The position numbers and the translations under genes are program-made. The notes under the pieces were generated by a model, which did not search any database, was not told where the DNA came from, and worked only from the letters and a program-made list of their open reading frames with translations. 64,000 bases of DNA, taken from the NCBI GenBank assembly GCA_046351595.1, contig JAXLYE010000002.1, positions 744,001 through 808,000 of the forward strand, written 5' to 3'. The DNA is from JAXLYE01 sp046351595. GTDB lineage: Bacteria; Myxococcota_A; Polyangia; Palsa-1104; JAEUJZ01. Of the stretch, positions 56,242 to 64,000 are shown one piece after another (position 1 is the first letter of the stretch; each line of letters opens with the position of its first letter).

Positions 56242-59161
56242 GCGGCTCGTCTGGGGCGCGCTGCTCGGGCTGGCGGCCGGCGTCCTGATCGGCGGGCTGG
56301 ACGTCGTCGCGAGCGCGCCGGCGGTCGCCGAGCAGCTCGACACGCTCGAGGCGCGGCAGCGCTTCGCCCTGCAGCTGCTCGCGATCCCGGCGCTCGGCGG
56401 CGGGCTGTGGGGCGCGCTGCAGGCGCTGCTCGACGGCGCGCTGGTCGCGCTGCTGCGGCGGCTCGGCCCGCGCGAGGCGGCGCGGCAGGAGCGGCTGCGC
56501 GCGGCGCTGTGGGCGCTCTTCGCGGCGCCGCCCTGCGGCTTTGTGGTGTGGCAGCTCCTGCAGGGACCGCGCGCGCAGCGGCTGCCCGGGCGCCCGCTGA
56601 TCTTCGTCGCGGTGTGGCTGCTCGCGCTGCTCGGGCTGGCGGCGGCGATCCGGCTCGCGGCCGGGGTCGGGCGGCGGCTGCGCGCAGAGCCTCCGGGGCG
56701 GCGGCGCACGCTCGGCGCGCTGGTCTGCGGCGGCCTCGGTGTGGCGGCGACGATCGGGCTGTACCTCGTCGACCGGCGGGTGCTGCCGCGGCTGTACCCG
56801 GTCTTCCACCTCGGCCTGCAGGCGGCGCAGCTGCTCGGCGCGCTGACCGCGCTCGGCTGGCTGAGCGCGGCCGCGCCCGATCCGCAGCGCCCGCGCCGCC
56901 GCGATACCGTGCTGCTGCTCGCCGCCGCCCTGGTCGGCCTCTACACGAGCGGCAAGCTGGCGCAGCGGCTGGTGCGCGCGCAGGTGCTGCGCGGCCTCGC
57001 GCTCGAGCACACCGGCCCGTCGGCGACGCTGCTGCGCGGCTACCTCGCGCTGTTCGGGTCGGGTCCGCGCGCCCGGCCGGCGGCGCCGCTCCTCGATCCG
57101 GCCGCGACGGGCTCGAGCGGCCCCGGCGAGGAGCCGAGCGCCGCGCCGCCGCCCTACAGCGGCCCGCGGCTCGACGGGCGCGACGTCTTCCTGCTGACCG
57201 TCGACGCGCTGCGCTACGACCGGCTCGCGGCGGCGACCATGCCGTTCGTCGCGGGCCTCGTGCCGCGCGCCGTGGTCTTCGAGCGCGCCTACACCCAGGT
57301 GCCGCACACCTCGTTCGCGGTGGCGACGCTGCTCACCGGCAAGCCGGTCTACGCGCTCTTGACGCTGGGGCAGGACGCGGCCAGCCACGAGACGCTGCCG
57401 CTCATCCTGCGCCGCTTCCGCTACAAGACCGCGGCGTTCTACCCGCCGTCGGTGTTCTTCGTCGAGCGCGAGCGCCTCAAGGCGCTGGAGGAGTCGGCCT
57501 ACGGCTTCGAGTACGTCAAGTTCGAGTACCTGTCAGGGCCGCGCCGCACCGACCAGATCCTGCACTTCCTCGACGAGGAGAAGCCGGAGCACGTGTTCGT
57601 CTGGGCGCACTACCTGGAGCCGCACGAGCCCTACGACGTGCACCCCGGCGGCCCCGGCCCCGCCGCCAGCGACCGCGAGCGCTACGACGGCGAGGTGCGC
57701 GCCGTCGACGACGAGCTCCGCCGCCTGTACACCGAGGTGCAGCGCCGCCGCCCGGGCGCGCTGTTCGTCATCGCCGCCGACCACGGCGAGGAGTTCGGCG
57801 AGCACGGCGGCCGCTACCACGGCACCAGCCTGTACGACGAGCAGGCGCGGGTGCCGCTGCTGCTCTTCGACGCGGCGGAGCGGCCGCTCTTGCGCCCGCG
57901 GCGGCTGCAGCGGCCGGTCGGGCTGGTCGACGTGGCGCCGACGCTGCTCGGGCTGCTCGACATGGAGCCGCCGGTGCGCATGCGCGGGCGCGACCTGTCG
58001 CCGTGGCTGTTGTCCGAGCCCGCGGCCTCTGAGCCGCCGCCGGTGCCGGTGTACTCGGAGATCGGCCGGCGCAAGATGGTGGTGCTGGGCCCGCGCAAGC
58101 TGCTGTGCGACTTCACCACCGACGCCTGCCAGCTGTTCGACCTTGAGCGCGACCCGGGCGAGAAGCGCAACCTCATCGACGCCGAGCCCGAGGCCGCGGC
58201 GCGGCTGCGCGGCCACCTCGACCGCTTCATCGCCGAGGCGCAGCGCTACGAGCGCGCGACCCCGGCCGGCGCGGGCTCAGGTGCCGACGAGCTGCGGCTG
58301 CGCGAGGCGCTGTCGCGGGCGCGCATGGGCGATCGGGCGGTGCTGCCGCGGCTCGTGACCGCGCTCGACGAGCCGGGGCCCGGCGAAGCGCAGCGCGCCG
58401 AGGTGCTGGCGCTGCTCGGCCGCCTCGTCGGGACCACGGTGCCGGCCGCGCCCGGGGGGCCCGGGGGGCCCGGGGGGCCCGGGGTGATCGATCCGTTGGG
58501 ACCCCTTCTGCGCAACCAGCCCGACGGCGGCGCCGCGGCGCTGCGGCGGCTGCACGAGCTCGCGGCGCCGGGGACGGGAGCGGCGTCGGGCGAGCGGGTG
58601 GGCGCCGGCTGGGCCCGGGTGGCGCTGCTTCGCCTCTCACCCTCGGTCGAGCCCGGGCTCCTGGCCGCGGTGGGCGCGCTGTGCGGCGACGAATCCGCGC
58701 CCGGCGAGCAGCGCCTGGCGGCGGCACTGTCGCTGCTGGCGTCCTGCGCAGGGCCGGCCGGCCGGCTGCGCGGCGACGGGATCGACTGCGTGGCGCTGGC
58801 GCTCAAGGCGCTGCCGGCGGCCATGGCCCTCGACGATCCCGACGAGGTGCGGCCGCTGCTGCTGCTGCTCGGCCAGAGCGGAGATGCGCGCGTGGTGCCG
58901 GCGCTGCTGCCGCAGCTCGAGGTCGTGCGGGCGCGGCGCGACGTGGTGAGCGCGCTCGGGCAGCTCGGCCGGCCCGAGGCGACGCCCGAGCTGGCGCGGC
59001 TGCTCGCCGAGGATCCGTACGTCCCGGTGCGGGCGGCGGCGGCGACGGCGCTCGGGCACATCGGCGGGGCGGCGGCGCGGGCGGCGCTCCTGCGCGCGCA
59101 GGCCCGCGAGCGCGAGGCCCCGGTGCTCGCCGCGATCACGCAGGCGCTCGCCTCACCCTGA
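56234..59161 (+). CDS. membrane-anchored sulfatase-like protein with C-terminal HEAT-type repeats
   Basis: A 975-aa protein. Residues 1-260 hold about six TM helices. The alkaline-phosphatase-fold domain (about 310-620) shows DVFLLTVDALRYDR, HYLEPHEPYDVH and AADHGEEFGEHGGRYHGTSL as metal sites. The nucleophile position, Cys/Ser in sulfatases (CxPxR), is Thr in VPHTSFAVATLLTG, so formylglycine is impossible; a phosphotransferase or phosphodiesterase activity is plausible. A linker carries the PGG repeat, then HEAT-like helices (about 690-970: LLGQSGDARVVPALLPQLEV, TPELARLLAEDPYVPVRAAA). It overlaps the upstream gene, so the two are coupled. Confidence 0.82.
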   Translation: MLKRLVWGALLGLAAGVLIGGLDVVASAPAVAEQLDTLEARQRFALQLLAIPALGGGLWGALQALLDGALVALLRRLGPREAARQERLRAALWALFAAPPCGFVVWQLLQGPRAQRLPGRPLIFVAVWLLALLGLAAAIRLAAGVGRRLRAEPPGRRRTLGALVCGGLGVAATIGLYLVDRRVLPRLYPVFHLGLQAAQLLGALTALGWLSAAAPDPQRPRRRDTVLLLAAALVGLYTSGKLAQRLVRAQVLRGLALEHTGPSATLLRGYLALFGSGPRARPAAPLLDPAATGSSGPGEEPSAAPPPYSGPRLDGRDVFLLTVDALRYDRLAAATMPFVAGLVPRAVVFERAYTQVPHTSFAVATLLTGKPVYALLTLGQDAASHETLPLILRRFRYKTAAFYPPSVFFVERERLKALEESAYGFEYVKFEYLSGPRRTDQILHFLDEEKPEHVFVWAHYLEPHEPYDVHPGGPGPAASDRERYDGEVRAVDDELRRLYTEVQRRRPGALFVIAADHGEEFGEHGGRYHGTSLYDEQARVPLLLFDAAERPLLRPRRLQRPVGLVDVAPTLLGLLDMEPPVRMRGRDLSPWLLSEPAASEPPPVPVYSEIGRRKMVVLGPRKLLCDFTTDACQLFDLERDPGEKRNLIDAEPEAAARLRGHLDRFIAEAQRYERATPAGAGSGADELRLREALSRARMGDRAVLPRLVTALDEPGPGEAQRAEVLALLGRLVGTTVPAAPGGPGGPGGPGVIDPLGPLLRNQPDGGAAALRRLHELAAPGTGAASGERVGAGWARVALLRLSPSVEPGLLAAVGALCGDESAPGEQRLAAALSLLASCAGPAGRLRGDGIDCVALALKALPAAMALDDPDEVRPLLLLLGQSGDARVVPALLPQLEVVRARRDVVSALGQLGRPEATPELARLLAEDPYVPVRAAAATALGHIGGAAARAALLRAQAREREAPVLAAITQALASP
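58451..58484 (+). repeat. CCCGGGGGG tandem repeat in the sulfatase-like gene
   Basis: Three full 9-bp units CCCGGGGGG and a partial fourth, encoding PGG-PGG-PGG-PG in the linker before the HEAT part. Period 9 keeps frame, but the G6 runs are slippage-prone. Confidence 0.85.
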
Positions 59162-59307
59162 CCCCCCAGGGCGACGGCGACGGCGGCGGCGACAACGGCG
59201 GCGACGGCGGCGGCGTCGGCGGCCACCGCTCCGGCTCCGGCGTGCGCCGCGTCACAGTCGCGCGCGGCGCCGGGGGTCGTGCGCGCGGCGATGGCGCGCG
59301 GCGATGG

Positions 59308-59313
59308 TACGAT
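59308..59313 (+). promoter_or_regulatory. candidate -10 box (TACGAT) for the MYXO-CTERM protein gene
   Basis: TACGAT lies 56 nt before the ATG at 59370. No good -35 was seen, only a GCGCGCGGCGATG direct repeat upstream. Confidence 0.3.
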
Positions 59314-59369
59314 CGCGCCGGGGGACTGCTGTCGCCCGTGCCCAACCCTCGCCCCTGCAAGGAGCCTGC

Positions 59370-60914
59370 ATGCCCGCCGCCCGACTGAACCTGCGTCGCG
59401 TCCGTCTGCTGCTGCTCGCCGGCCTGTGCGCTGCGACCGCGGCCACAGCGCGCCCGGCCCACGCCACCGTGGCCCAGCCAAACGGCCTGGTCGTGCCCGT
59501 CGACTCGCGCGCGGCCACCGGCGAGAAGCAGGTCTACGACGCGTTCAAGGCCGAGGACAAGGCGCTGAACCTGCGCTTCAAGGAGGACGCCAACACCGCG
59601 CCCGAGGTCTTCTCGCCCCTGTGCAGCTTCAGCGCCGAGATGCTGCTGAAGGAGACGGCCTCGGACCTGGCGATCGGCTGGTACAACGTCATCCCCGGCG
59701 CCACGGCGCCGCCCGCGGCCAACGAGATCTACGTCGTGCTGCCCGTCGGCTCCAAGCCCGGCGCCAAGATCACGGGCCAGAGCATCAAGGACGATACGCG
59801 CTACAAGGGCGGCCTGATCGGCTTCGCGCTCGTCGGCAGCGGCACCTTCCAGACCAAGTACTCCGAGCGCAAGTGGAACGTCGCCTGCACCAGCACCGCG
59901 GCGTGCCCGGCCGGCGGCACCTGGATCCACTCGATCACGTACATCTCCAAGGCCATCCCCAACGCCTTCTACCTCGGCTTCGAGGACGGCAACGCCACCA
60001 GCAGCGCCTTCAACAACGACGGCGACTACAACGACTACTTCTTCCTGTTCACCGGCCTGACCTGCAGCGGCGGCGGCAAGCCGTGCACCGTGCCCAACGA
60101 GAAGGGCATCTGCTCGGTCGGCGTGCAGGAGTGCAACAGCACCGGCGGCGTCACCTGCAAGCGCGTCGTCAACCCCGAGGCGGGCGAGCGCTGCGACGGA
60201 CTGGACAACAACTGCGACGGCACCGTCGACGAGAACGCCCCGTGTCCGACCGGCCAGGTCTGCGACCGCGGCCGCTGCACCACCAGCTGCAGCAGCGAGT
60301 TCCCGTGCTCGGGCGGCCTCTTGTGCGAGAAGGGCCGCTGCGTCGAGCAGGCGTGCATGGGCATCACCTGCGACGGCGGCACGGTCTGCCGCGGCACCGT
60401 CTGCGTCAGCCCGTGCGAGGGCGTGAAGTGCCCGGGCTCGCAGGTCTGCCGCGTCGGCCGCTGCGTGGACCCGTGCACGGGCGTCACCTGCGGCAGCGGC
60501 CAGGTCTGCCAGAACGGCGCCTGCGTCTCGGGCTGCGACTGCTACCCGTGCGGCGACCCGGGGCTCGCGTGCAGCAAGACGAGCAACCTCTGCGTCGAGT
60601 CGGCGTGCGTGGCGCAGACCTGCGGCGCCGGTGACGTCTGCCGCGGCGGCAGCTGCGTCAGCGCCTGCACCGACGCGGTCTGCCCGAGCGGCCAGCGCTG
60701 CACCGACGGCCAGTGCGTGGACATCCCGCCCGGCACCGACCCCAACAACCCGGACCCGGGCACGCCGATCGACGGCGGCGGCGCCGTGGCCACGGGCTGC
60801 GCCTGCCGGGTGACGCCGGCCGCGGACCAGCCGGGCGTGCTCGTCGCCGGCACCGCGCTCGGCCTGGTGGCGCTCCTGCGCGCCCGCCGGCGCCGCGCGG
60901 TCGCGGTCCGCTAG
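59370..60914 (+). CDS. secreted Cys-rich DUF4114-like protein with MYXO-CTERM tail
   Basis: A 514-aa protein with a signal peptide (LLLLAGLCAATAATARPAHA). The N-terminal domain (about 40-230) ends in FYLGFEDGNA ... DGDYNDYFFLF, typical of DUF4114 with a Ca-binding-like Asp/Asn cluster. CDGLDNNCDGTVDE is the MopE-type putative metal-binding motif. About six EGF-like short Cys modules follow (GVKCPGSQVCRVGRC, GVTCGSGQVCQNGAC). The C-terminus has GCACRV, a hydrophobic stretch (VLVAGTALGLVALL) and RARRRRAV: a MYXO-CTERM sorting signal. AAGGAG lies 5 nt before the ATG. Confidence 0.88.
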   Translation: MPAARLNLRRVRLLLLAGLCAATAATARPAHATVAQPNGLVVPVDSRAATGEKQVYDAFKAEDKALNLRFKEDANTAPEVFSPLCSFSAEMLLKETASDLAIGWYNVIPGATAPPAANEIYVVLPVGSKPGAKITGQSIKDDTRYKGGLIGFALVGSGTFQTKYSERKWNVACTSTAACPAGGTWIHSITYISKAIPNAFYLGFEDGNATSSAFNNDGDYNDYFFLFTGLTCSGGGKPCTVPNEKGICSVGVQECNSTGGVTCKRVVNPEAGERCDGLDNNCDGTVDENAPCPTGQVCDRGRCTTSCSSEFPCSGGLLCEKGRCVEQACMGITCDGGTVCRGTVCVSPCEGVKCPGSQVCRVGRCVDPCTGVTCGSGQVCQNGACVSGCDCYPCGDPGLACSKTSNLCVESACVAQTCGAGDVCRGGSCVSACTDAVCPSGQRCTDGQCVDIPPGTDPNNPDPGTPIDGGGAVATGCACRVTPAADQPGVLVAGTALGLVALLRARRRRAVAVR

Positions 60915-60999
60915 CTCCCTCCCGGGCGAGCCGCCGCGGTCCCGTCGCGCACGGCAGGGTGGCTCGTCAGTTTGAGCGTGCGCGGGCGCGGTCGCAGGG

Positions 61000-61005
61000 T
61001 AGGAT
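61000..61005 (+). promoter_or_regulatory. TAGGAT -10-like box 9 nt before the ATG
   Basis: TAGGAT followed by GCCGCGGAA and the ATG at 61015. No Shine-Dalgarno is present. A near-leaderless transcript is likely. Confidence 0.4.
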
Positions 61006-61014
61006 GCCGCGGAA

Positions 61015-62385
61015 ATGCGCACCGGTCCTGTCCCTGCCTCGCACAAGCTGCGGCGCCTCCTCCTGCTGCTCGTCCTGACCGGCCTCGGCGCCTCGGGGTG
61101 CGCGCACACCACGGCGCAGACCCCGCCGGCCCCGGCCGATCGGGCGGCGGCCCAGGCGCCCGCGGGCCCGGCGGCCCAGGCGCCCGCGGGTTCAGCGCCG
61201 GCCGCAACGGCTGCCGCGCCGGCTACGGCCCCGAGCCCGGCCGCGCGCGAGCTTTTGCTGTGGTGCGCGGCGCCGGGCGAGCCGATGCCGCCGCCGCTGG
61301 CCAAGGCGCTCGGGGAGCGGACGACGCCGCTGCCCGGCGGCGCGCTGCAGGCGGCCGGGGCGGCGGTGGCCGAGGCCCGGACCGCGGTCGCCGGCCTGCG
61401 CTGCGGCGACGTGCTGAGCAAGCTCGATCAGGCCGGGGACGCGGTCCTTGGGGAGCAGCCGCTGCCCGAGGCGCGGGCCGTGCTCGGGGAGCTGTACGGG
61501 CTGATGCTGTTCTGCGCGGACCGGGCCAGCGACCGCCCGCGCGCCGAGAAGGCGGCCGCCGCGCTGGTGGCGCTGCAGACGCCGGTGCCGGCGGACGTGG
61601 CGCTGGTGCTTTCGCGCTACCAGAAGCCGCCGCTGTTTGGCCCGTCGCGGCCGCCGAGCCGCCTGGAGACCGATCCGCCCGGCGCCATGGCGCTGCGCAA
61701 CCTGCAGCCGCTCGGGCCGACGCCGCTGCTCGTGCCCGGCGGCCGGCCCGACGAGGACGTGCTCGACGTCGAGCTGCCCGGGATGCGCAAGCTGCGGCGG
61801 CCGCTCGGCTCGGGCGAGCAGCTGGTCCTGGCCCTGCGCCCCGAGGACCGGCCCAAGGTGCTGGCCGACCAGATCGCCCAGCGCCCGGTCGGCAGCGACG
61901 AGCAGGAGGCGGCGCTGCGGCGGCTGGCGGACGCGCCGCTTGCGCGCGAGGCGCTGCCCGGGCGCCGCGTGCTCATCGTCGGGCCGCGGCAGCGCGCCGG
62001 GGCGCCGGTGCTGGGCGAGGCGCTGTTTGCCCGCGCCTATGACCTCGATCGCCGCGCCTGGCTGGGCCCGCTGGCCGAGATCCCGATCGGCGAGGGACCG
62101 GCGCAGGCGCAGCGGCTGCTGGCGCTCCTGCCGCCGCCGGGCGCGGCCCCGGGCGCGGCGGCCGTCCCGCCGGGGGTCGCCGCCGCCCTGGCCAAGCCGT
62201 CGGGCAAGGCCGCCCCCTCGGGCTCCGCGCTCGAGAAGGGCAAGACCGGCTCGCGCCTGCCCTTCGCCAAGACCAAGTGGTACACCTGGGTCGTCGCTGG
62301 CGGCGTCGTCGCGCTCATCGCCGGCCTGCTCATCGCCGAGAAGGTCAGCACCGACAAGGTCGTGGTCACCGCGACCAACCGCTGA
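61015..62385 (+). CDS. lipoprotein with C-terminal TM helix, unknown function
   Basis: A 456-aa protein. The N-terminal hydrophobic stretch ends in the lipobox GLGASGC (Cys about residue 29). An Ala/Pro repeat follows (AAQAPAGPAAQAPAG), then a helical domain (about 75-200) and a beta-like segment containing a PEGA-like motif, SRLETDPPGAMALRNLQPLG, that recalls kinase-associated PEGA domains. The end has a Lys/Pro/Ser-rich linker, one TM helix (WVVAGGVVALIAGLLIAEK) and a short polar tail. A lipid anchor plus a C-terminal TM is an unusual mixed topology. No family is firmly recognised. Confidence 0.72.
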   Translation: MRTGPVPASHKLRRLLLLLVLTGLGASGCAHTTAQTPPAPADRAAAQAPAGPAAQAPAGSAPAATAAAPATAPSPAARELLLWCAAPGEPMPPPLAKALGERTTPLPGGALQAAGAAVAEARTAVAGLRCGDVLSKLDQAGDAVLGEQPLPEARAVLGELYGLMLFCADRASDRPRAEKAAAALVALQTPVPADVALVLSRYQKPPLFGPSRPPSRLETDPPGAMALRNLQPLGPTPLLVPGGRPDEDVLDVELPGMRKLRRPLGSGEQLVLALRPEDRPKVLADQIAQRPVGSDEQEAALRRLADAPLAREALPGRRVLIVGPRQRAGAPVLGEALFARAYDLDRRAWLGPLAEIPIGEGPAQAQRLLALLPPPGAAPGAAAVPPGVAAALAKPSGKAAPSGSALEKGKTGSRLPFAKTKWYTWVVAGGVVALIAGLLIAEKVSTDKVVVTATNR

Positions 62386-62395
62386 GCGCCCCGGG

Positions 62396-62487
62396 CGTCG
62401 ACCCGAGCGTCGACCCGAGCCTCGACCCGAGCCTCGACCCGAGCCTCGCCTGAATCGTCGACCCGAGCGTCGACCCGAGCCTCGACC
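62396..62487. repeat. 12-bp tandem repeat CGTCGACCCGAG/CCTCGACCCGAG
   Basis: About four units, a break at CCTCGCCTGAAT, then about two and a half more. It starts 11 bp after the lipoprotein stop. Each unit contains TCGACC; units vary only at the second base. The remaining 180 bp to the next gene hold no recognisable gene or promoter. Confidence 0.85.
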
Positions 62488-62665
62488 GGCCCGCCGTCGC
62501 CGCCCGTCGCTACCCGGCGCCGCCCGCACCCCGGGGCGCCGCCGTATTAGCATGTTCGACGATGGGGTCTGTCTGCGGGCCGGGGGGCGCGGCCAGCCGT
62601 AGCCGCGCTGTCAGCGGAGGTTCGCCGCAAGGGACGGCCGCGCCCGCGCACCGGGAGGCCGCGCG

Positions 62666-64000
62666 GTGACGGGGCGAGCGCCGCGGCTCGGGCGCTGGCT
62701 GCTCGCGCGGCTGCTGCCGCCGCCACCGGCGCCGCCGGTCACGGATCCGCAGGAGGTCGCGCGCCTGTACCGCACCTGGCGGGCGCGGGTGCTGTACTCG
62801 CTGTTCATCGGCTACGGCGCCTACTACTTCACGCGCAAGAACCTGCCGGGGGCGTCGGCGGCGCTGGCCGCGGACCTGCACCTGTCGAACACGCAGCTCG
62901 GCCTGCTCGGCACGCTGCTGTACGTCACCTACGGCGTCGGCAAGTTCATAAACGGCGTGCTCGGCGACCACCTGAACCCGCGCCTGTTGATGACCGCGGG
63001 CCTTCTGCTCAGCGCCGCCTGCTGCGTGCTGTTCGGGCTGAGCTCGTCGATCGGCGCGCTGTGCGTCTTCTGGGCGCTGAACGGCTGGTTCCAGTCGCTC
63101 GGCATGCCGCCGTGCGCGCGCCTTTTGGCGAGCTGGTACAGCACGTCGGAGCGCGGCGTGATCTGGGGCATCTGGAACGCCTCGCACCAGGTCGGCGGCA
63201 TGGGCATCGCGGCGCTGACCGGGGTGCTTCTGTGGATCGGCGGCTGGCGCGCGTGCTTCTTTTTGCCGGCGCTCTTGTGCGCGGCGGTGGCGCTGCTGAT
63301 GTGGGACCGGCTGCGCGACACGCCGCGGGCGATGGGGCTGCCGAGCGTCGGCAGCTTCCGCAAAGACCCGTTCCTGGAGCCCGACGGCCGCCCGCTGTCC
63401 GACGAGCCGGAGTCGATCCGCCAGGTGCTGTTCGGGCGGGTGCTGCGCAGCCGCGCGGTGTGGCTGGTCAGCCTGATGAACCTGTTCGTCTACGTGGTGC
63501 GCTCGGGCGCCTTCGACTGGGCGCCGAAGTACCTGATCGAGGCGAAGCACGCGAGCGCGCAGACCGCGGGCCTCATCACCTCGGGCTTCGAGCTTTTGGG
63601 CATCCCGGGCTCGCTGCTGGCGGGGGTGCTGTCGGATCGGGTGTTCGGCGGGCGGCGTGCGCCGGCGTGCGTGCTGTTCCTCTTGCTGACGGCGGCGGGG
63701 CTTTGGGGGTTCTACGCGGTGCCGCCGGGGCACCCGTGGCTCGACGGGGCCGCGCTTTCGCTGGTGGGCTTTGCGATCTACGGGCCGCAGTTCCTGGTCG
63801 GCGTGCTGGTGACGGACCTGGCGTCGCCCAAGGCGGCGGCGACGGCGATCGGGCTGACGGGGCTGTTCGGGTATGCGGGGTCGGCGCTGTCGGGGGTGGG
63901 CATCGGGTACTGCATCGACCGGGCGGGCTGGGCGGGGGGGTTTGCCTGCTTCGTGCTGGCTTCGGTGATCGGCGCGGGGCTGGCGGTGCCGCTGTGGCGG
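62666..64000 (+). CDS. OPA-family MFS transporter (GlpT/UhpC-like), partial at the right edge
   Basis: 445 codons are present with no stop before the window ends. The GTG at 62666 has GGGAGG 7 nt upstream. After a Pro/Arg-rich lead, the N-terminal helices show YYFTRKNLPG (the OPA signature of GlpT, UhpT and UhpC is YxxxRxNF), GTLLYVTYGVGKFINGVLGD, ALNGWFQSLGMPPCARLLASW and WGIWNASHQVGGM. About eleven TM segments fit in the visible part. Family members exchange organophosphates such as glycerol-3-phosphate or hexose phosphates for Pi, or sense them. Which one applies here cannot be said. Confidence 0.9.
   Translation, partial: MTGRAPRLGRWLLARLLPPPPAPPVTDPQEVARLYRTWRARVLYSLFIGYGAYYFTRKNLPGASAALAADLHLSNTQLGLLGTLLYVTYGVGKFINGVLGDHLNPRLLMTAGLLLSAACCVLFGLSSSIGALCVFWALNGWFQSLGMPPCARLLASWYSTSERGVIWGIWNASHQVGGMGIAALTGVLLWIGGWRACFFLPALLCAAVALLMWDRLRDTPRAMGLPSVGSFRKDPFLEPDGRPLSDEPESIRQVLFGRVLRSRAVWLVSLMNLFVYVVRSGAFDWAPKYLIEAKHASAQTAGLITSGFELLGIPGSLLAGVLSDRVFGGRRAPACVLFLLLTAAGLWGFYAVPPGHPWLDGAALSLVGFAIYGPQFLVGVLVTDLASPKAAATAIGLTGLFGYAGSALSGVGIGYCIDRAGWAGGFACFVLASVIGAGLAVPLWR

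Noticed and set aside
62396..62487. 12-bp array as CRISPR
   Set aside because: Repeats are contiguous, too short and without unique spacers.
62547..62602. Small ORF (MFDDGVCLRAGG...) before the MFS gene as a leader peptide
   Set aside because: It has no ribosome binding site, no attenuator-like hairpin after it and no codon bias that suggests regulation.

Overview
The window is a very GC-rich, densely packed stretch of bacterial chromosome, complete except for the last gene, which runs off the right edge. Several traits point to the Myxococcota (the former myxobacterial delta-proteobacteria), probably a Polyangia-type lineage: three Hanks-type Ser/Thr kinases, a Cys-rich secreted protein ending in a MYXO-CTERM-like tail, lipoproteins with Ala/Pro-rich linkers, a consensus sigma-54 promoter, and a cytochrome c maturation locus of the delta-proteobacterial type. 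I cannot name a genus. I saw no rRNA, tRNA, IS element, prophage or CRISPR array.

Regions. (1) 0-6.4 kb: an unknown membrane protein, a LamB-like porin, a polytopic glycosyltransferase-like protein and an M20 peptidase. (2) 6.4-18.1 kb: CTP synthase, a PAS-containing kinase, an SDR oxidoreductase, a sigma-54-driven LTxxQ-type lipoprotein, two tandem haem/copper monooxygenase-like lipoproteins, an exported DUF2252 protein and two small proteins. (3) 18.2-27.3 kb: a DegT aminotransferase, an exported protein, then a kinase-TPR-binding-lipoprotein operon facing a third kinase. (4) 27.4-38.4 kb: a DUF962 protein, moaB-moaA and a System I cytochrome c maturation cluster (ccmE, a ccmF-ccmH fusion, two accessory genes, ccmA, ccmB, ccmC, a ccmD-like gene and a small membrane protein). 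(5) 38.5-52.2 kb: a chorismate-to-menaquinone supercluster, with menC-menE divergent from aroA-aroC-aroKB-DAHP synthase-menF-menD-menH-menB. Most neighbours in it overlap by 4 nt. (6) 52.2-64 kb: a GNAT acetyltransferase, a tiny tail-anchored protein, an RlmI-like methyltransferase, a DUF971 protein, a D-cysteine desulfhydrase-like enzyme, a membrane sulfatase/HEAT protein, the MYXO-CTERM protein, a lipoprotein and an OPA-type MFS transporter.

How the genes fit together: region 5 encodes DAHP synthase, dehydroquinate synthase, shikimate kinase, EPSP synthase and chorismate synthase, followed by MenF-D-H-C-E-B. It therefore covers most steps from erythrose-4-phosphate to DHNA-CoA; dehydroquinate dehydratase, shikimate dehydrogenase, MenA and the methyltransferase are not in the window. 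Region 4 supplies c-type cytochromes, using a Cys-type CcmE. The two CxxCH-bearing monooxygenase-like lipoproteins of region 2 would be clients of that machinery. Regions 4 and 5 together look like respiratory-chain biogenesis.

The most noteworthy signals are the Cys-type CcmE with its CcmF-CcmH fusion and accessory genes, the translationally coupled aro-men supercluster with an AroK-AroB fusion and a low-GC seam, six candidate leaderless genes with a TAnnnT box 6-9 nt before the start codon, a perfect -24/-12 promoter, two intergenic clusters of a TTGATCAA-based repeat, and an orphan BMP-type binding lipoprotein coupled to a Ser/Thr kinase. Start codons were chosen from Shine-Dalgarno matches, overlaps and family alignment from memory; no database search was run.
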